Source of the DNA: Treponema sp.
GTDB lineage: Bacteria; Spirochaetota; Spirochaetia; Treponematales; Treponemataceae
Length of the DNA: 32,490 nt
Reading direction: 5' to 3'
NCBI GenBank assembly: GCA_024400955.1
Contig: JAKSLY010000028.1
Span: 1 to 32,490, forward strand
The position numbers and the translations under genes are program-made. This document shows, piece after piece, positions 1 to 7,691 of the stretch; within the stretch, counting starts at the first letter, position 1, and each line of letters begins with the position of its first letter. The notes under the pieces were generated by a model that saw only the letters and a list, made by a program, of their open reading frames with translations, ran no database searches and was not told the origin of the DNA.

Positions 1-79
1 GTTCTGAAGTTGTTGTCTTACCAGAGTCGATGTGTGCACTGATACCGATATTACGTACTTTAGTAATATCAAAAGCCAT
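1..79 (-). CDS. fusA: Elongation factor G, N-terminal fragment (runs off left edge)
   Basis: Only the first 26 codons are in the window. They read from the ATG at 79-77 and contain RNIGISAHIDSGKTTTSE, the G1/P-loop region of EF-G (AHIDxGKTT). EF-Tu would read GHVDHGKTT here, so EF-G is preferred. EF-G is the cytoplasmic GTPase that drives ribosomal translocation. A GAGAGG ribosome-binding site lies just upstream on the minus strand (around 90-95). The fragment cannot show whether this is the main EF-G or one of the paralogues spirochaetes often carry. Confidence 0.85.
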   Translation of the reverse strand, partial: MAFDITKVRNIGISAHIDSGKTTTSE

Positions 80-166
80 AGTGTATACCTCTCAAAAAAA
101 ATGATTACAAGATAATGCTTTGCGAAAAAATACATGGATTTCCGCATCATGCAAAATAGTTCGCAT

Positions 167-195
167 ATTTTAGTAAAAAAACAATCAAAATTCAA
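167..195 (-). promoter_or_regulatory. Predicted sigma-70-type promoter for fusA
   Basis: On the minus strand, TTGAAT (195-190) and TAAAAT (172-167) are separated by 17 bases. This predicts a transcript start near 160 and a leader of about 80 bases before the fusA ATG at 79. The region is AT-rich and non-coding. The call rests on motif match only. Confidence 0.5.
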
Positions 196-258
196 GTGAA
201 CCAGGCCGATAATGTATATTTTTTTGAATGGGAACGGTCCTGCCCAGGACTTCTGGTG

Positions 259-1650
259 CTAGCCCTTGACTTCCACCGAGGCCTTTACAGTCCATGCAAA
301 ATGCCTTGTGGACTTTCCAAGGGAAAGGCTTGCTTTTGCACTCCTGCGTTCTGCCGTGGATGTTCTTTCAATGGTTCCCTGGAGGGACAGGGCCTTAACC
401 GGAGAATTCCTTGGGCTGAGGGTCTGGGTGACGGTGTAGGTGTTTTCGTTCCTTTCATTATTCTTCCATATAAATGAAGTTTGGCTTGTTGTCTTCCTGA
501 ATGCCTTCCGGATCTTTATGTTCAGGGTGGAATCCCGTTCTTCTTCCGTGACTGCACCGGCTTTCTCGTGGCTGGGTGTCCATGCTGAACCGTAGGTTAC
601 GGAGAGGCTTTTTCCTGCTGAATTGAACTGCACCTGTCCCCTGGCCGTCCACGTCCTTGAAAGGTCTGCGTACCTGTCCTGTTCCTCCCTTTGCGAGAAT
701 CCCCAGACGAATCCGGTCTGTATGCTGTTCTTGCCCCTGCGGAATGTGTAGCCCGGTACTGCGTAGAACTGGAACCGGCATTTTTCTTCCGTTCCGTCGG
801 CACAAAGGACATGTCCCTGGCTTGTAAAGGCCTGGGTGTAAAGGCTCATGTCATTCCACAGGAGGACCGTCTGGTTTCTTGCCCAACAGGCAGGCTCCCC
901 AAAGGGATTCTGGTGGATTCCGATTCCGGTGGCAGTTCTTGCGTGGGCAAAGGTCAGGTTCGCTTCCCCTGAGAAGGCATTGAAAGAGCTTTCCTTAAAG
1001 GGGCGCCTCGGTGGATGCCAGGAATCCGTCCATTGCTGGCCTGCCGGAAACCTTGCCCATGTTGCAGCCACTGTTGCCGAAGGAAGAAAAGCAGCACTGA
1101 AATTCCTGTACACCGACCCGTAGAATTCTCCGGATTCAAGAAATGCCGACTGGAACACCGGAAGCTGACCTGCCTTTACCTGGACCATGGCGGCCTTTGG
1201 TTTTTCCGAAGCCGTGAAGGATGGCAGGCTGGCTCCGATGCCGGGACTTAGTACGGCAGTCCTTTTAAACGGCGAGGGAACTGCAGGAGATGGATTTCTG
1301 AGCCGTGATATGCCCTGTGAAAATCCCAGGGTTCCTGCCATGAGCGAGAAATCTGATATGGAGGTGCTTGCCGTCCATGAGGAACCCCATCTGTAGGTGT
1401 CTTCCCTGTTCCATTCTTCCCTGGCCCATTGAGTGAGGTCCTGGCAAGGGGTCTTGGGAATGGAAGCTGAAAGAATTGCAGTAAAGGCCTTTTCCGAGAC
1501 CTTGATTCCGGTGCTGTTCTTCACGTTGGAATCCCTGGCATTGACAGGAGATGTGGAGAAGTCAGAGGACGTGTAGAATTCAGCACGGGCACAAAAAGCC
1601 TTGGAAAGAAGCAATGCTGCAACTGCAAGAATCATCAGGCTGCTTTTCAT
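259..1650 (-). CDS. Secreted beta-rich protein, probably outer-membrane; function unknown
   Basis: The 463-residue product begins with a clear signal peptide (MKSS, then a hydrophobic run AVAALLLSKAFC, likely cleaved after ARA near residue 23). The rest lacks long hydrophobic helices. It is rich in Ser, Thr and aromatic residues in alternating patterns, especially in the C-terminal 150 residues, as in transmembrane beta-strands of outer-membrane barrels. I recognise no named family. No convincing Shine-Dalgarno sequence precedes the ATG at 1650, and no strong terminator follows the stop. The gene stands alone, upstream of fusA on the same strand and divergent from the amino-acid ABC operon. 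Several shorter frames overlap it, but only this one has a signal peptide and spans the whole interval. A periplasmic beta-rich protein is the main alternative. Confidence 0.65.
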   Translation of the reverse strand: MKSSLMILAVAALLLSKAFCARAEFYTSSDFSTSPVNARDSNVKNSTGIKVSEKAFTAILSASIPKTPCQDLTQWAREEWNREDTYRWGSSWTASTSISDFSLMAGTLGFSQGISRLRNPSPAVPSPFKRTAVLSPGIGASLPSFTASEKPKAAMVQVKAGQLPVFQSAFLESGEFYGSVYRNFSAAFLPSATVAATWARFPAGQQWTDSWHPPRRPFKESSFNAFSGEANLTFAHARTATGIGIHQNPFGEPACWARNQTVLLWNDMSLYTQAFTSQGHVLCADGTEEKCRFQFYAVPGYTFRRGKNSIQTGFVWGFSQREEQDRYADLSRTWTARGQVQFNSAGKSLSVTYGSAWTPSHEKAGAVTEEERDSTLNIKIRKAFRKTTSQTSFIWKNNERNENTYTVTQTLSPRNSPVKALSLQGTIERTSTAERRSAKASLSLGKSTRHFAWTVKASVEVKG

Positions 1651-1724
1651 TTAATATATGATTTGCAGGATTTTGTTTTTTTTGCACGGTTCGGGAAGTT
1701 TTTTTTCAGTTTTTGTCCAGATTC

Positions 1725-1753
1725 TTGAAAATCCGTCGTTTTATTCATATAAT
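1725..1753 (+). promoter_or_regulatory. Near-consensus sigma-70 promoter for the amino-acid ABC operon
   Basis: TTGAAA (1725-1730) and a perfect TATAAT (1748-1753) are 17 bases apart, the best promoter match in the window. The predicted transcript start is near 1760. It therefore excludes any translation start upstream of that point and supports the ATG at 1806, which has GGAG at 1796-1799. Confidence 0.75.
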
Positions 1754-1805
1754 GGGCATGCTTTTTTTTAATTTATTTTATGGAAAGAATTTGACGGAGT
1801 TTGCT

Positions 1806-2615
1806 ATGAAAAAAATCATTCTTGCAGTTCTCGCTGCAGCTCTCGCATTTACATCATGCGGAAAGAAGGAATCAAGTGCAGTTCAGAAGGGTGAATTTTC
1901 ACTTGAAGAAGGAAAGCTTAAGATTGCCATGGAAATCGGCTATCCACCTTTTGAATACTTTGCAGAAGACGGAAAGACACCTGCCGGATTTGACGTTGAA
2001 CTTGGAAAGGCTGTTGCCTCTCGCCTTGGCCTTGAACCTGTTTTCATCGACACTGCATGGGACGGAATCTTTGCAGGCCTTACCACTGACCGCTATGACG
2101 TTGTAATGTCGGCTGCCACAATCACACCGGAACGCCAGGCAAACTACGATTTCTCTGCACCATATATCGGAAACGGACAGGCCCTCATCCTTAGGAAGGA
2201 TTCAACATTGGGCTGGACAAAGCCTGAGGATGCAGCAGGAAAGAAGATCGGCTACCAGGCAGAAACAACATCCGACTTCTTCATTGAAAAGTATGCAGCT
2301 GCCCATGGATTCACTTTTGTTGAATGCGAATACGACAAGGTAATGAATGCATACGACGACCTTAAGTTTGGACGCATTGACTGCGTTGTAAGCGACAACC
2401 TTGTTTCAGTTTCCTACCTTAACGTTCCTAACTGTGAATTCAAGCGCGTATGGACTGGAACTCCTGATGAATACTTCGGAATCTGCATGAAGAAGGGCAA
2501 TACGGTTCTCCAGGATAAGATCAACAAGGTTCTTGAAGAAATGAAGGCAGACGGTTCCCTTGCAAAGATCTACATCGACATCTTCGGTGAAGACCTTTCT
2601 GATTCAATCAAGTAA
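1806..2615 (+). CDS. Polar amino-acid ABC transporter, substrate-binding lipoprotein
   Basis: The 269-residue product starts MKKIILAVLAAALAFTSCGKKE: a lipoprotein signal with lipobox FTSC, so Cys18 is the predicted lipidated residue. The body is a bacterial extracellular solute-binding protein family 3 domain: the start LKIAMEIGYPPFEY, then GFDVELGKAVASRLGL, the ligand-site stretch WDGIFAGLTTDRYDVVMSAA, and a C-terminal EYFGICMKKGN segment. It should sit on the outer face of the inner membrane and hand a polar amino acid (glutamine, cystine, histidine or arginine type; not resolvable by eye) to the permease encoded 2 bases downstream. The start was chosen for its signal peptide, GGAG at spacing 6, and a position after the promoter. 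A longer in-frame start at 1713 lies upstream of the predicted transcript start. Confidence 0.93.
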   Translation: MKKIILAVLAAALAFTSCGKKESSAVQKGEFSLEEGKLKIAMEIGYPPFEYFAEDGKTPAGFDVELGKAVASRLGLEPVFIDTAWDGIFAGLTTDRYDVVMSAATITPERQANYDFSAPYIGNGQALILRKDSTLGWTKPEDAAGKKIGYQAETTSDFFIEKYAAAHGFTFVECEYDKVMNAYDDLKFGRIDCVVSDNLVSVSYLNVPNCEFKRVWTGTPDEYFGICMKKGNTVLQDKINKVLEEMKADGSLAKIYIDIFGEDLSDSIK

Positions 2616-2617
2616 AA

Positions 2618-3277
2618 ATGGATACGATGAACAAAATCCTCAAGTGGATTCCTCAGCTTCTTGCCGGTGCAAGGGTAACCATATTCCTCACCATCTGTTC
2701 TGTTGTTGCGGGGCTTATCATAAGCATTTTCCTCGCTCTTGGCGAAATGTCAAAGCACAAGGCAGTCAGGGGATTCTGCAAGGGCTATGTTTTCTTCTTC
2801 CGTGGAACTCCGCTCCTGATGCAGCTTTACTTTGTGTACTACGGCCTTCCGCAGATCAGCCGCGCCCTTACCATCAACAATCAGTTTCTTGCAGCATTCA
2901 TTGCCTTTGGACTTAACAGTTCGGCCTACTGCTGCGAGATCATCCGTGCCGCAATCCAGTCCATCGACAAGGGACAGTTTGAGGCCGGCAAGGTTCTGGG
3001 CCTGAGCTATTTCCAGACCATGAGGCTTGTAATTCTTCCCCAGTCCATAAAGAGGCTCATTCCTCCTGTAGGAAACGAATTCATCATGATGCTCAAGGAT
3101 GCATCCCTTGTTTCCCTCATTGCCCTTGCGGACATCACCAAGGTTACGAGAAGCATCCAGTCGTCTACGGCTTCATCCCTTGTTTACATTCCGGCCATGA
3201 TCCTTTACCTGATCATTACCGCTGTGTTCACCTTTGTGTTCCACGTGCTTGAAAAGAAGCATTCCCACTACGAATAG
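2618..3277 (+). CDS. Polar amino-acid ABC transporter, permease (HisM/GlnP family)
   Basis: The 219-residue inner-membrane protein has several hydrophobic segments, around residues 20-42, 55-78, 88-105 and 192-212. The conserved cytoplasmic EAA loop is at about 122-140 (EAGKVLGLSYFQTMRLVILP), which docks to the ATPase. The segment RGTPLLMQLYFVYYG around 62-76 is typical of the HisM/GlnP permease family. Only 2 bases separate it from the binding-protein stop, and the ATPase starts 9 bases after its end, so the three genes form one operon. A second in-frame ATG at 2627 is a possible alternative start; neither has a strong ribosome-binding site, which fits translational coupling. Family members usually act as homodimers when only one permease is encoded. 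Confidence 0.93.
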   Translation: MDTMNKILKWIPQLLAGARVTIFLTICSVVAGLIISIFLALGEMSKHKAVRGFCKGYVFFFRGTPLLMQLYFVYYGLPQISRALTINNQFLAAFIAFGLNSSAYCCEIIRAAIQSIDKGQFEAGKVLGLSYFQTMRLVILPQSIKRLIPPVGNEFIMMLKDASLVSLIALADITKVTRSIQSSTASSLVYIPAMILYLIITAVFTFVFHVLEKKHSHYE

Positions 3278-3286
3278 GAGACGGCC

Positions 3287-4045
3287 ATGAACATGATTTC
3301 TACAAAAGACATTGACGTTAGCTTTGGTTCCCTCCACGTTCTCAAGGGCGTGAACCTTGAAGTCAAGCCAAAGGAAGTGGTTTGCATCATCGGGCCTTCC
3401 GGCAGCGGCAAGTCCACATTCCTCAGGTCGCTGATTCACCTGGAACATATTGACAACGGCATCATCGAAGTTGAAGGAAAGGAGATTGCCCACAAGGAGC
3501 ACAAGTCTTCAAAGCTTCACATTTCCAGCAAGGAACGCAGAAACAGGCTCCTTAACGTCGGAATGGTTTTCCAGCGGTTCAACCTTTTTCCTCACATGAC
3601 TGCCCTGGAAAACACCATGGTTTCTCCAATGAACGTTCTTGGCAAGTCCAGGGAAGAGGCCCGCGTAAAGGGGATAGAACTCCTTAATGCCGTAGGCCTT
3701 GGGGACAAGCTTGATGCATATCCAAACAAGCTTTCTGGCGGACAGCAGCAGCGAGTTGCCATTGCCCGTGCTCTTGCCATGGATCCAAAGATCATGCTTT
3801 TTGATGAACCTACATCGGCCCTTGACCCGGAACTTGTTGGCGAAGTTCTTTCCGTAATGAAGAAGCTTGCTGAAGACGGAATGACCATGATTGTGGTTAC
3901 CCACGAAATGGGATTTGCCCGCGAGGTGGCTGACCGCGTTCTCTTTATGGAAGGCGGTAATATTGTTGAAGAGGGAACTCCGGAACAGATCTTTACTGCT
4001 CCAAAAAGCGACAGGCTTAAGCAGTTCCTTAATGCCGTCCTGTAG
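3287..4045 (+). CDS. Polar amino-acid ABC transporter, ATP-binding protein (GlnQ/HisP family)
   Basis: The 252-residue ATPase powers the importer encoded just upstream. All nucleotide-binding elements are intact: Walker A GPSGSGKS (36-43), Q-loop Gln96 in [12 protein letters not shown], signature LSGGQ (149-153), Walker B IMLFDE (169-174) with D-loop SALD, and the H-loop histidine in VVTHEM (His206). There is a roughly 20-residue charged insert between the beta-strand at about 60 and the Q-loop (around 68-88), as in several GlnQ-type ATPases. AGGAG at 3276-3280 precedes the ATG by 6 bases and sits over the end of the permease gene. A terminator follows at 4076-4111. Confidence 0.95.
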   Translation: MNMISTKDIDVSFGSLHVLKGVNLEVKPKEVVCIIGPSGSGKSTFLRSLIHLEHIDNGIIEVEGKEIAHKEHKSSKLHISSKERRNRLLNVGMVFQRFNLFPHMTALENTMVSPMNVLGKSREEARVKGIELLNAVGLGDKLDAYPNKLSGGQQQRVAIARALAMDPKIMLFDEPTSALDPELVGEVLSVMKKLAEDGMTMIVVTHEMGFAREVADRVLFMEGGNIVEEGTPEQIFTAPKSDRLKQFLNAVL

Positions 4046-4075
4046 GATTTCAATTCCTGCCTGATGGCTGAATAT

Positions 4076-4111
4076 GGGGATGTCCAGTATGAATGGGCAC
4101 CCCTTTTTTTT
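4076..4111 (+). terminator. Rho-independent terminator of the amino-acid ABC operon
   Basis: GGGG (4076-4079) plus TGTCC (4081-4085) pair with GGGCA (4095-4099) plus CCCC (4100-4103), with a single bulged A and a 9-base loop. Eight Ts follow (4104-4111). The last two Ts belong to the complement of the uvrC stop codon, so this terminator and the convergent uvrC gene touch. Confidence 0.8.
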
Positions 4112-6188
4112 ATTCTCCGTCCTTCTCTGGTGATGCAGTTTCTTTTGGTGATGCAGTTTCTTCCGGTGATGCAGTTTCTTTTGGTGATGCAGTTTCTTCC
4201 GGCGATGCAACTTCCAGGGCTTCCATGGCCAGGTTATGGTTGACCTTGAGTCTTGCGGCCTTTTCCCTTGTGGTTCCTGCATCGTCCAGTGAGAGCATCT
4301 GCTTTTCCTTGGTCTGCTTTTGCAATGCATAGAGGTTTTTTGCGGATATGAGGATTCCCGATGCAATGTCCGACCTTACGCCAAGGGTTTGGGCAATCTC
4401 CGATTCCTTTGCCTCGGCAAGGCACTTCAGGGTTCCGAATTTCTTCATGAGCAGGGCATCGCGCTTTGGGCCGATTCCTTCAATCTTTGTGAATGGAGAG
4501 ACCGTGTTTTCCTTTGTGCGCAGTTCCTGGTTGCGGCTTGTGGCAAAACGGTGGGTTTCGTCACGCACGCGCTGCAGCAGCCTGAGTCCGTCGCTTCGTT
4601 TTGGAAGGCAGATGGGCTGGCTTGTGTGTGGGCGCCAGATTTCCTCGTCACGCTTGGCAAGACCCGCAATTGGAATGTTCAGTCCAAGGGCTTGGATTAT
4701 GGAATCGACAGCATTTACCTGGCCGATGCCACCGTCTATGAGGAGCAGGTCCGGCAGTTCCTTCTTTTCATTTAATAGCCTTGTGTAGCGTCTTGATACG
4801 GCTTCCTTCATGGATGCAAAGTCGTCTATGAGGCCGTCCGTGGTCTTGAGCCTGAAGTAGCGGTAGTTTTTCTTGTCCGGGTTTCCGTTGTAGAAGCTTA
4901 TGAGGGATGCCACCGGAAATTTTCCGCCGATGTGGGCAATGTCGAAGCCTTCTATTCTTACTGGCAGTTTTGGCAGGTTCAATGTGCGCTTGAGTTCTTC
5001 CATGGCAGGGAAGTCTCCCCGTTCCCTCATCCTGCGGATTATGTCTTCCTTTGCGTTGTGCATGGCCATGTTTACGGCCGCCCGGTGCAGTGCCATGTTC
5101 TTTCCACGGCCTTCCGCAACCGAGATGATCCTTGTTTCTATTCCGTAGGTTTCCAGGATCCAGCGGGACATGAATTCCGTTCCTTCCTTGGTCTGCACGT
5201 AGATTTTTGGTGGAACAGACTCCTTTTCCGTATAGTAGGCTCCCATGAATTCCGGCAGGAGTTCCGCATCGTCGTTGAGGGATATGGTCCTGTAGTTGTC
5301 CCGGCCCATGAGCTTTCCACCGCGCATCTTGAGTACGGTGAAGCTTGCAAGTTCCCCCTCGCGCCATGGTGCAATGTAGTCCCTGTCGTCGGAATCGAAG
5401 TTTTCCACGATGTTCTGGTTCTGCATGATGTAAAGGGCCTTCAGTCCGTCGCGGATTCTTGCGGCCTTTTCAAAGTTCAATTGGGCAGCGGCCTGTTTCA
5501 TCTGTTCTTCCAGCTTTTTTGTAGTGTCTTTTCTGCCCTCAAGTAGTGAAGTAATCTCTCCGATATATTCATCGTAGGCTTGTTTTCTGTCCTTTTTGCA
5601 GCATGGGGCCAGGCATTTTCCCATGTGGTAGTAAAGGCAGGGCGAGGATTTTTCCGTAAAGCGCCTGCAGTGCCGCAAGGGGTATATTTCGTACAGAGTT
5701 TCGATGAATGTATCCAGTGCCGCTGCGTCTGGAAATGGACCGAAGTACAGCGAACCGTCCTTGATGACATTCCTGGTCTTGTAGAGGGCAGGGTATTTTT
5801 CCCTGGTTATCTTGAGCACGGGATAGGATTTTCCGTCCTTAAGGCAGATGTTGTAGCGCGGGGTGTATTTCTTGATGAGGTTGTTTTCAAGGAGGAATGC
5901 CTCGTATTCGTTGTCCGTCGTGATGTATTCAATTGAACGGGCGCGGCTTACAAGAAGCCTTGTCTTGATGTCCTTGTTTCCGCTGAAGTAGGAAGTGAGG
6001 CGGTTCTTGAGGTTTTTTGCCTTGCCTACGTAGATTATGGTTCCGTCTTCGGACTTCCACATGTAGACTCCGCTCTGGTTTGGTGCCTTCAGCGCAGTCT
6101 GGTGCAGGACTTCCCGTGGCGGAAGGTTGCTTTGAGCTGTTTCTGAGTGTTCAGATTCTATATAATGGTCGTTGATATGGTCGTTCAT
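4110..6188 (-). CDS. uvrC: UvrABC system protein C (excinuclease subunit)
   Basis: UvrC makes both incisions around a lesion during nucleotide excision repair. The product is 692 residues from the ATG at 6188. In order it has a GIY-YIG nuclease (GVYMWK at 40, IIYVGKAKNLKNRL at 52-64) and four cysteines at 174, 184, 192 and 196, matching the 4Fe-4S ligand spacing known in UvrC. Next come a UVR helical pair for UvrB contact (about 224-257), the RNase H-like C-terminal nuclease (DIAHIGG with Asp416, LLIDGG with Asp485, HRFA with His546) and a helix-hairpin-helix region (IEGIGPKRDALL, about 569-612). The last 32 residues are a repetitive ASPEET/ASPKET tail from a DNA tandem repeat. An in-frame start at 6302 would lie inside the opposing gene's coding sequence and is rejected. 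No clear ribosome-binding site precedes 6188. Confidence 0.95.
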   Translation of the reverse strand: MNDHINDHYIESEHSETAQSNLPPREVLHQTALKAPNQSGVYMWKSEDGTIIYVGKAKNLKNRLTSYFSGNKDIKTRLLVSRARSIEYITTDNEYEAFLLENNLIKKYTPRYNICLKDGKSYPVLKITREKYPALYKTRNVIKDGSLYFGPFPDAAALDTFIETLYEIYPLRHCRRFTEKSSPCLYYHMGKCLAPCCKKDRKQAYDEYIGEITSLLEGRKDTTKKLEEQMKQAAAQLNFEKAARIRDGLKALYIMQNQNIVENFDSDDRDYIAPWREGELASFTVLKMRGGKLMGRDNYRTISLNDDAELLPEFMGAYYTEKESVPPKIYVQTKEGTEFMSRWILETYGIETRIISVAEGRGKNMALHRAAVNMAMHNAKEDIIRRMRERGDFPAMEELKRTLNLPKLPVRIEGFDIAHIGGKFPVASLISFYNGNPDKKNYRYFRLKTTDGLIDDFASMKEAVSRRYTRLLNEKKELPDLLLIDGGIGQVNAVDSIIQALGLNIPIAGLAKRDEEIWRPHTSQPICLPKRSDGLRLLQRVRDETHRFATSRNQELRTKENTVSPFTKIEGIGPKRDALLMKKFGTLKCLAEAKESEIAQTLGVRSDIASGILISAKNLYALQKQTKEKQMLSLDDAGTTREKAARLKVNHNLAMEALEVASPEETASPKETASPEETASPKETASPEKDGE
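4129..4218. repeat. 18-bp tandem repeat (36-bp higher-order unit) in the 3' end of uvrC
   Basis: Four consecutive copies of GGTGATGCAGTTTCTTYY occupy 4129-4146, 4147-4164, 4165-4182 and 4183-4200. The last two bases alternate TT, CC, TT, CC, so the true unit is 36 bases, present twice. A degenerate fifth copy follows at 4201-4218. In uvrC they encode alternating ASPKET and ASPEET hexapeptides, so a change in copy number keeps the reading frame. Confidence 0.95.
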
Positions 6189-6238
6189 ATGAATAGAAAG
6201 TTTTCTCTGATTATAACTGTTTTGTGCATTTTTTTGAA
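6161..6238. promoter_or_regulatory. Overlapping divergent promoter region of uvrC and the LamG protein gene
   Basis: On the minus strand, TTCAAA (6238-6233) and TATAAT (6215-6210) are 17 bases apart and would start uvrC transcription near 6203, about 15 bases before its ATG. On the plus strand a TATAAT at 6161-6166 would start the LamG gene transcript near 6173, also about 15 bases before its ATG; its -35 region is weak. Each promoter lies inside the other gene's coding sequence. A 12-bp direct repeat, ATGGTCGTTSAT, occupies 6165-6176 and 6177-6188. Confidence 0.5.
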
Positions 6239-7676
6239 TAGTGCCTTTTCCCAGGTTAAGACCCTTACCCTTGGCGGCAAGGATGGATGGCCCCACCTTC
6301 AAAAGATGGATGGCGTTGTCATTGGAAATGGAAAGTTTGGCTATGATGCCGTCGTTCTTGCAACCAATTCAAGGCAGGCTGACGAGTTTACCGACATTCT
6401 CCTTGACTTTGAAAACGGTTCAAGCCAGGACATTACGGGGCAGTATGCCATTACAAAGGACAGCATGATCATATCCGGGGACGATCCGGTCATGGGCAAG
6501 GCTTCCGGTCTGTCCAGGGGAAACGGCGGTGTCAGGTTCCGTGGAAGCAGGAATACGATTTTTGGCAGGACAGGCAGCTGCGGTTCCTTCACCATCGAAT
6601 TCTGGCTTAATCCTTCCATTGCAGAAAACGGTGAGATTGTGTTCTCATGGCGTTCTTCAAGAACAGTTGCAAACTATCCCCTTTACCAGATGATTACTGC
6701 CGCATTCTCCGGCAACCGCCTGCAGTGGAGCTTTGAAAACGTATTTAACGGCTATGTGGATAATGACGGCGAAATTTCCCTTTCAAGTTACAGGACCATT
6801 GTTCCTGACAAGTGGATGCACCACGCCATAAGCTTTGACCAGGAGACAGGCCTTCTTGAATACAGGATCAACGGTCTCCTTGAATCATTGAAGTACGTAA
6901 CAACCAACAGCCACGAAACTGGCGGTTCAATTTACATCCCTTACATGGGCGTTCCTGCCGACATCGACATCTGTCCGCAATACACGGGGCTTATTGATGA
7001 CTTCAGGATTCAGCGTACTTCAAAAAGCGATGAAGCAAGATCCGTCAGGATGGAAACATACAGGACTTCCGGCGGAAGGTTTGAGACTGAACCAATAATG
7101 ATTTCCGCAGGTTCAAGGCTTAAGTCCATTGATGCCCTGGTTACCGTTCCTTCACAGACTGACGTTGAATTCTATGTCAGGAGCGGCGATAACTATTTTG
7201 GCTGGACTGATACGGAGCCTGCATGGATTCCCGTAAGGAACCGTCGCGAAATAGAAAATGTAAAGGGCCTTTACTTTCAGGTTGCAGCAGACCTGCTTAC
7301 TGACGGCAACGCAAAGAAAACACCGGCCGTAACGGAACTCAAGATTAACTACGAGGAAGTTCCATCCCCATTGCCTCCATTTGACCTTAGGGCCATTGCC
7401 GGAGACGGTGAGGTTACCCTTTCATGGCCTTATTCGGTTGACGATTCCGTTGGTGGGTATTACATTTTCTATGGGGAACATCCGGGTGAATACCTTGGAA
7501 GAACTGCTGCCGAAGGGGCATCCCCAATTGATGCAGGATCCGTGACTTCGGTTACACTGACAGGACTAACAAACGGCAAGATCTACTATTTTGCCGTGTC
7601 ATCATATTCAAGGTTTGACGGAAGAATCATGGGAGATCTGTCAAGGGAAGTTTTTGCGCGTCCAAACAGGCGCTGA
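6189..7676 (+). CDS. Secreted protein with LamG-like and fibronectin type III domains
   Basis: The 495-residue product opens with a signal peptide (MNRKFSLIITVLCIFLNSAFS, cleavage likely near residue 21). Residues about 111-286 resemble a concanavalin A-like/LamG jelly roll: FTIEFWLNPS, a central KWMHHAISFDQETG, YRINGLLE, and the closing GLIDDFRIQR. Residues about 401-495 look like a fibronectin type III domain (PPFDLRAIAGDGEVTLSW and LTGLTNGKIYYFAVSSY). Such proteins usually bind glycans or other surface partners; no enzymatic motif is visible, so no substrate is named. The ATG at 6189 is immediately next to the divergent uvrC start, both within one CATATG. The signal peptide decides this start over the in-frame one at 6147. 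The TPR gene begins 15 bases after the stop, so the two are probably co-transcribed. Confidence 0.8.
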   Translation: MNRKFSLIITVLCIFLNSAFSQVKTLTLGGKDGWPHLQKMDGVVIGNGKFGYDAVVLATNSRQADEFTDILLDFENGSSQDITGQYAITKDSMIISGDDPVMGKASGLSRGNGGVRFRGSRNTIFGRTGSCGSFTIEFWLNPSIAENGEIVFSWRSSRTVANYPLYQMITAAFSGNRLQWSFENVFNGYVDNDGEISLSSYRTIVPDKWMHHAISFDQETGLLEYRINGLLESLKYVTTNSHETGGSIYIPYMGVPADIDICPQYTGLIDDFRIQRTSKSDEARSVRMETYRTSGGRFETEPIMISAGSRLKSIDALVTVPSQTDVEFYVRSGDNYFGWTDTEPAWIPVRNRREIENVKGLYFQVAADLLTDGNAKKTPAVTELKINYEEVPSPLPPFDLRAIAGDGEVTLSWPYSVDDSVGGYYIFYGEHPGEYLGRTAAEGASPIDAGSVTSVTLTGLTNGKIYYFAVSSYSRFDGRIMGDLSREVFARPNRR

Positions 7677-7691
7677 CAGGAAGAATGAAAA

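Noticed and set aside
1..79. Left-edge gene considered as EF-Tu
   Set aside because: The P-loop reads AHIDSGKT, the EF-G form; EF-Tu would have GHVDHGKT.
1713..1805. Upstream in-frame extension of the amino-acid-binding lipoprotein
   Set aside because: It starts before the predicted transcript start near 1760 and would bury the lipoprotein signal; 1806 has GGAG and a clean signal peptide.
4129..4218. Short regular repeats considered as a CRISPR array
   Set aside because: The units are directly adjacent with no spacers and lie in frame in uvrC.
3509..4366. 285-codon minus-strand open frame with His/Lys-rich repeats
   Set aside because: It runs opposite the ABC ATPase and through uvrC in another frame; the HHQKK repeats are just the uvrC tandem repeat read out of frame.
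6189..6302. 38-residue N-terminal extension of UvrC
   Set aside because: It would be encoded opposite the signal peptide of the LamG protein and upstream of the predicted uvrC promoter; the family N-terminus is matched without it.
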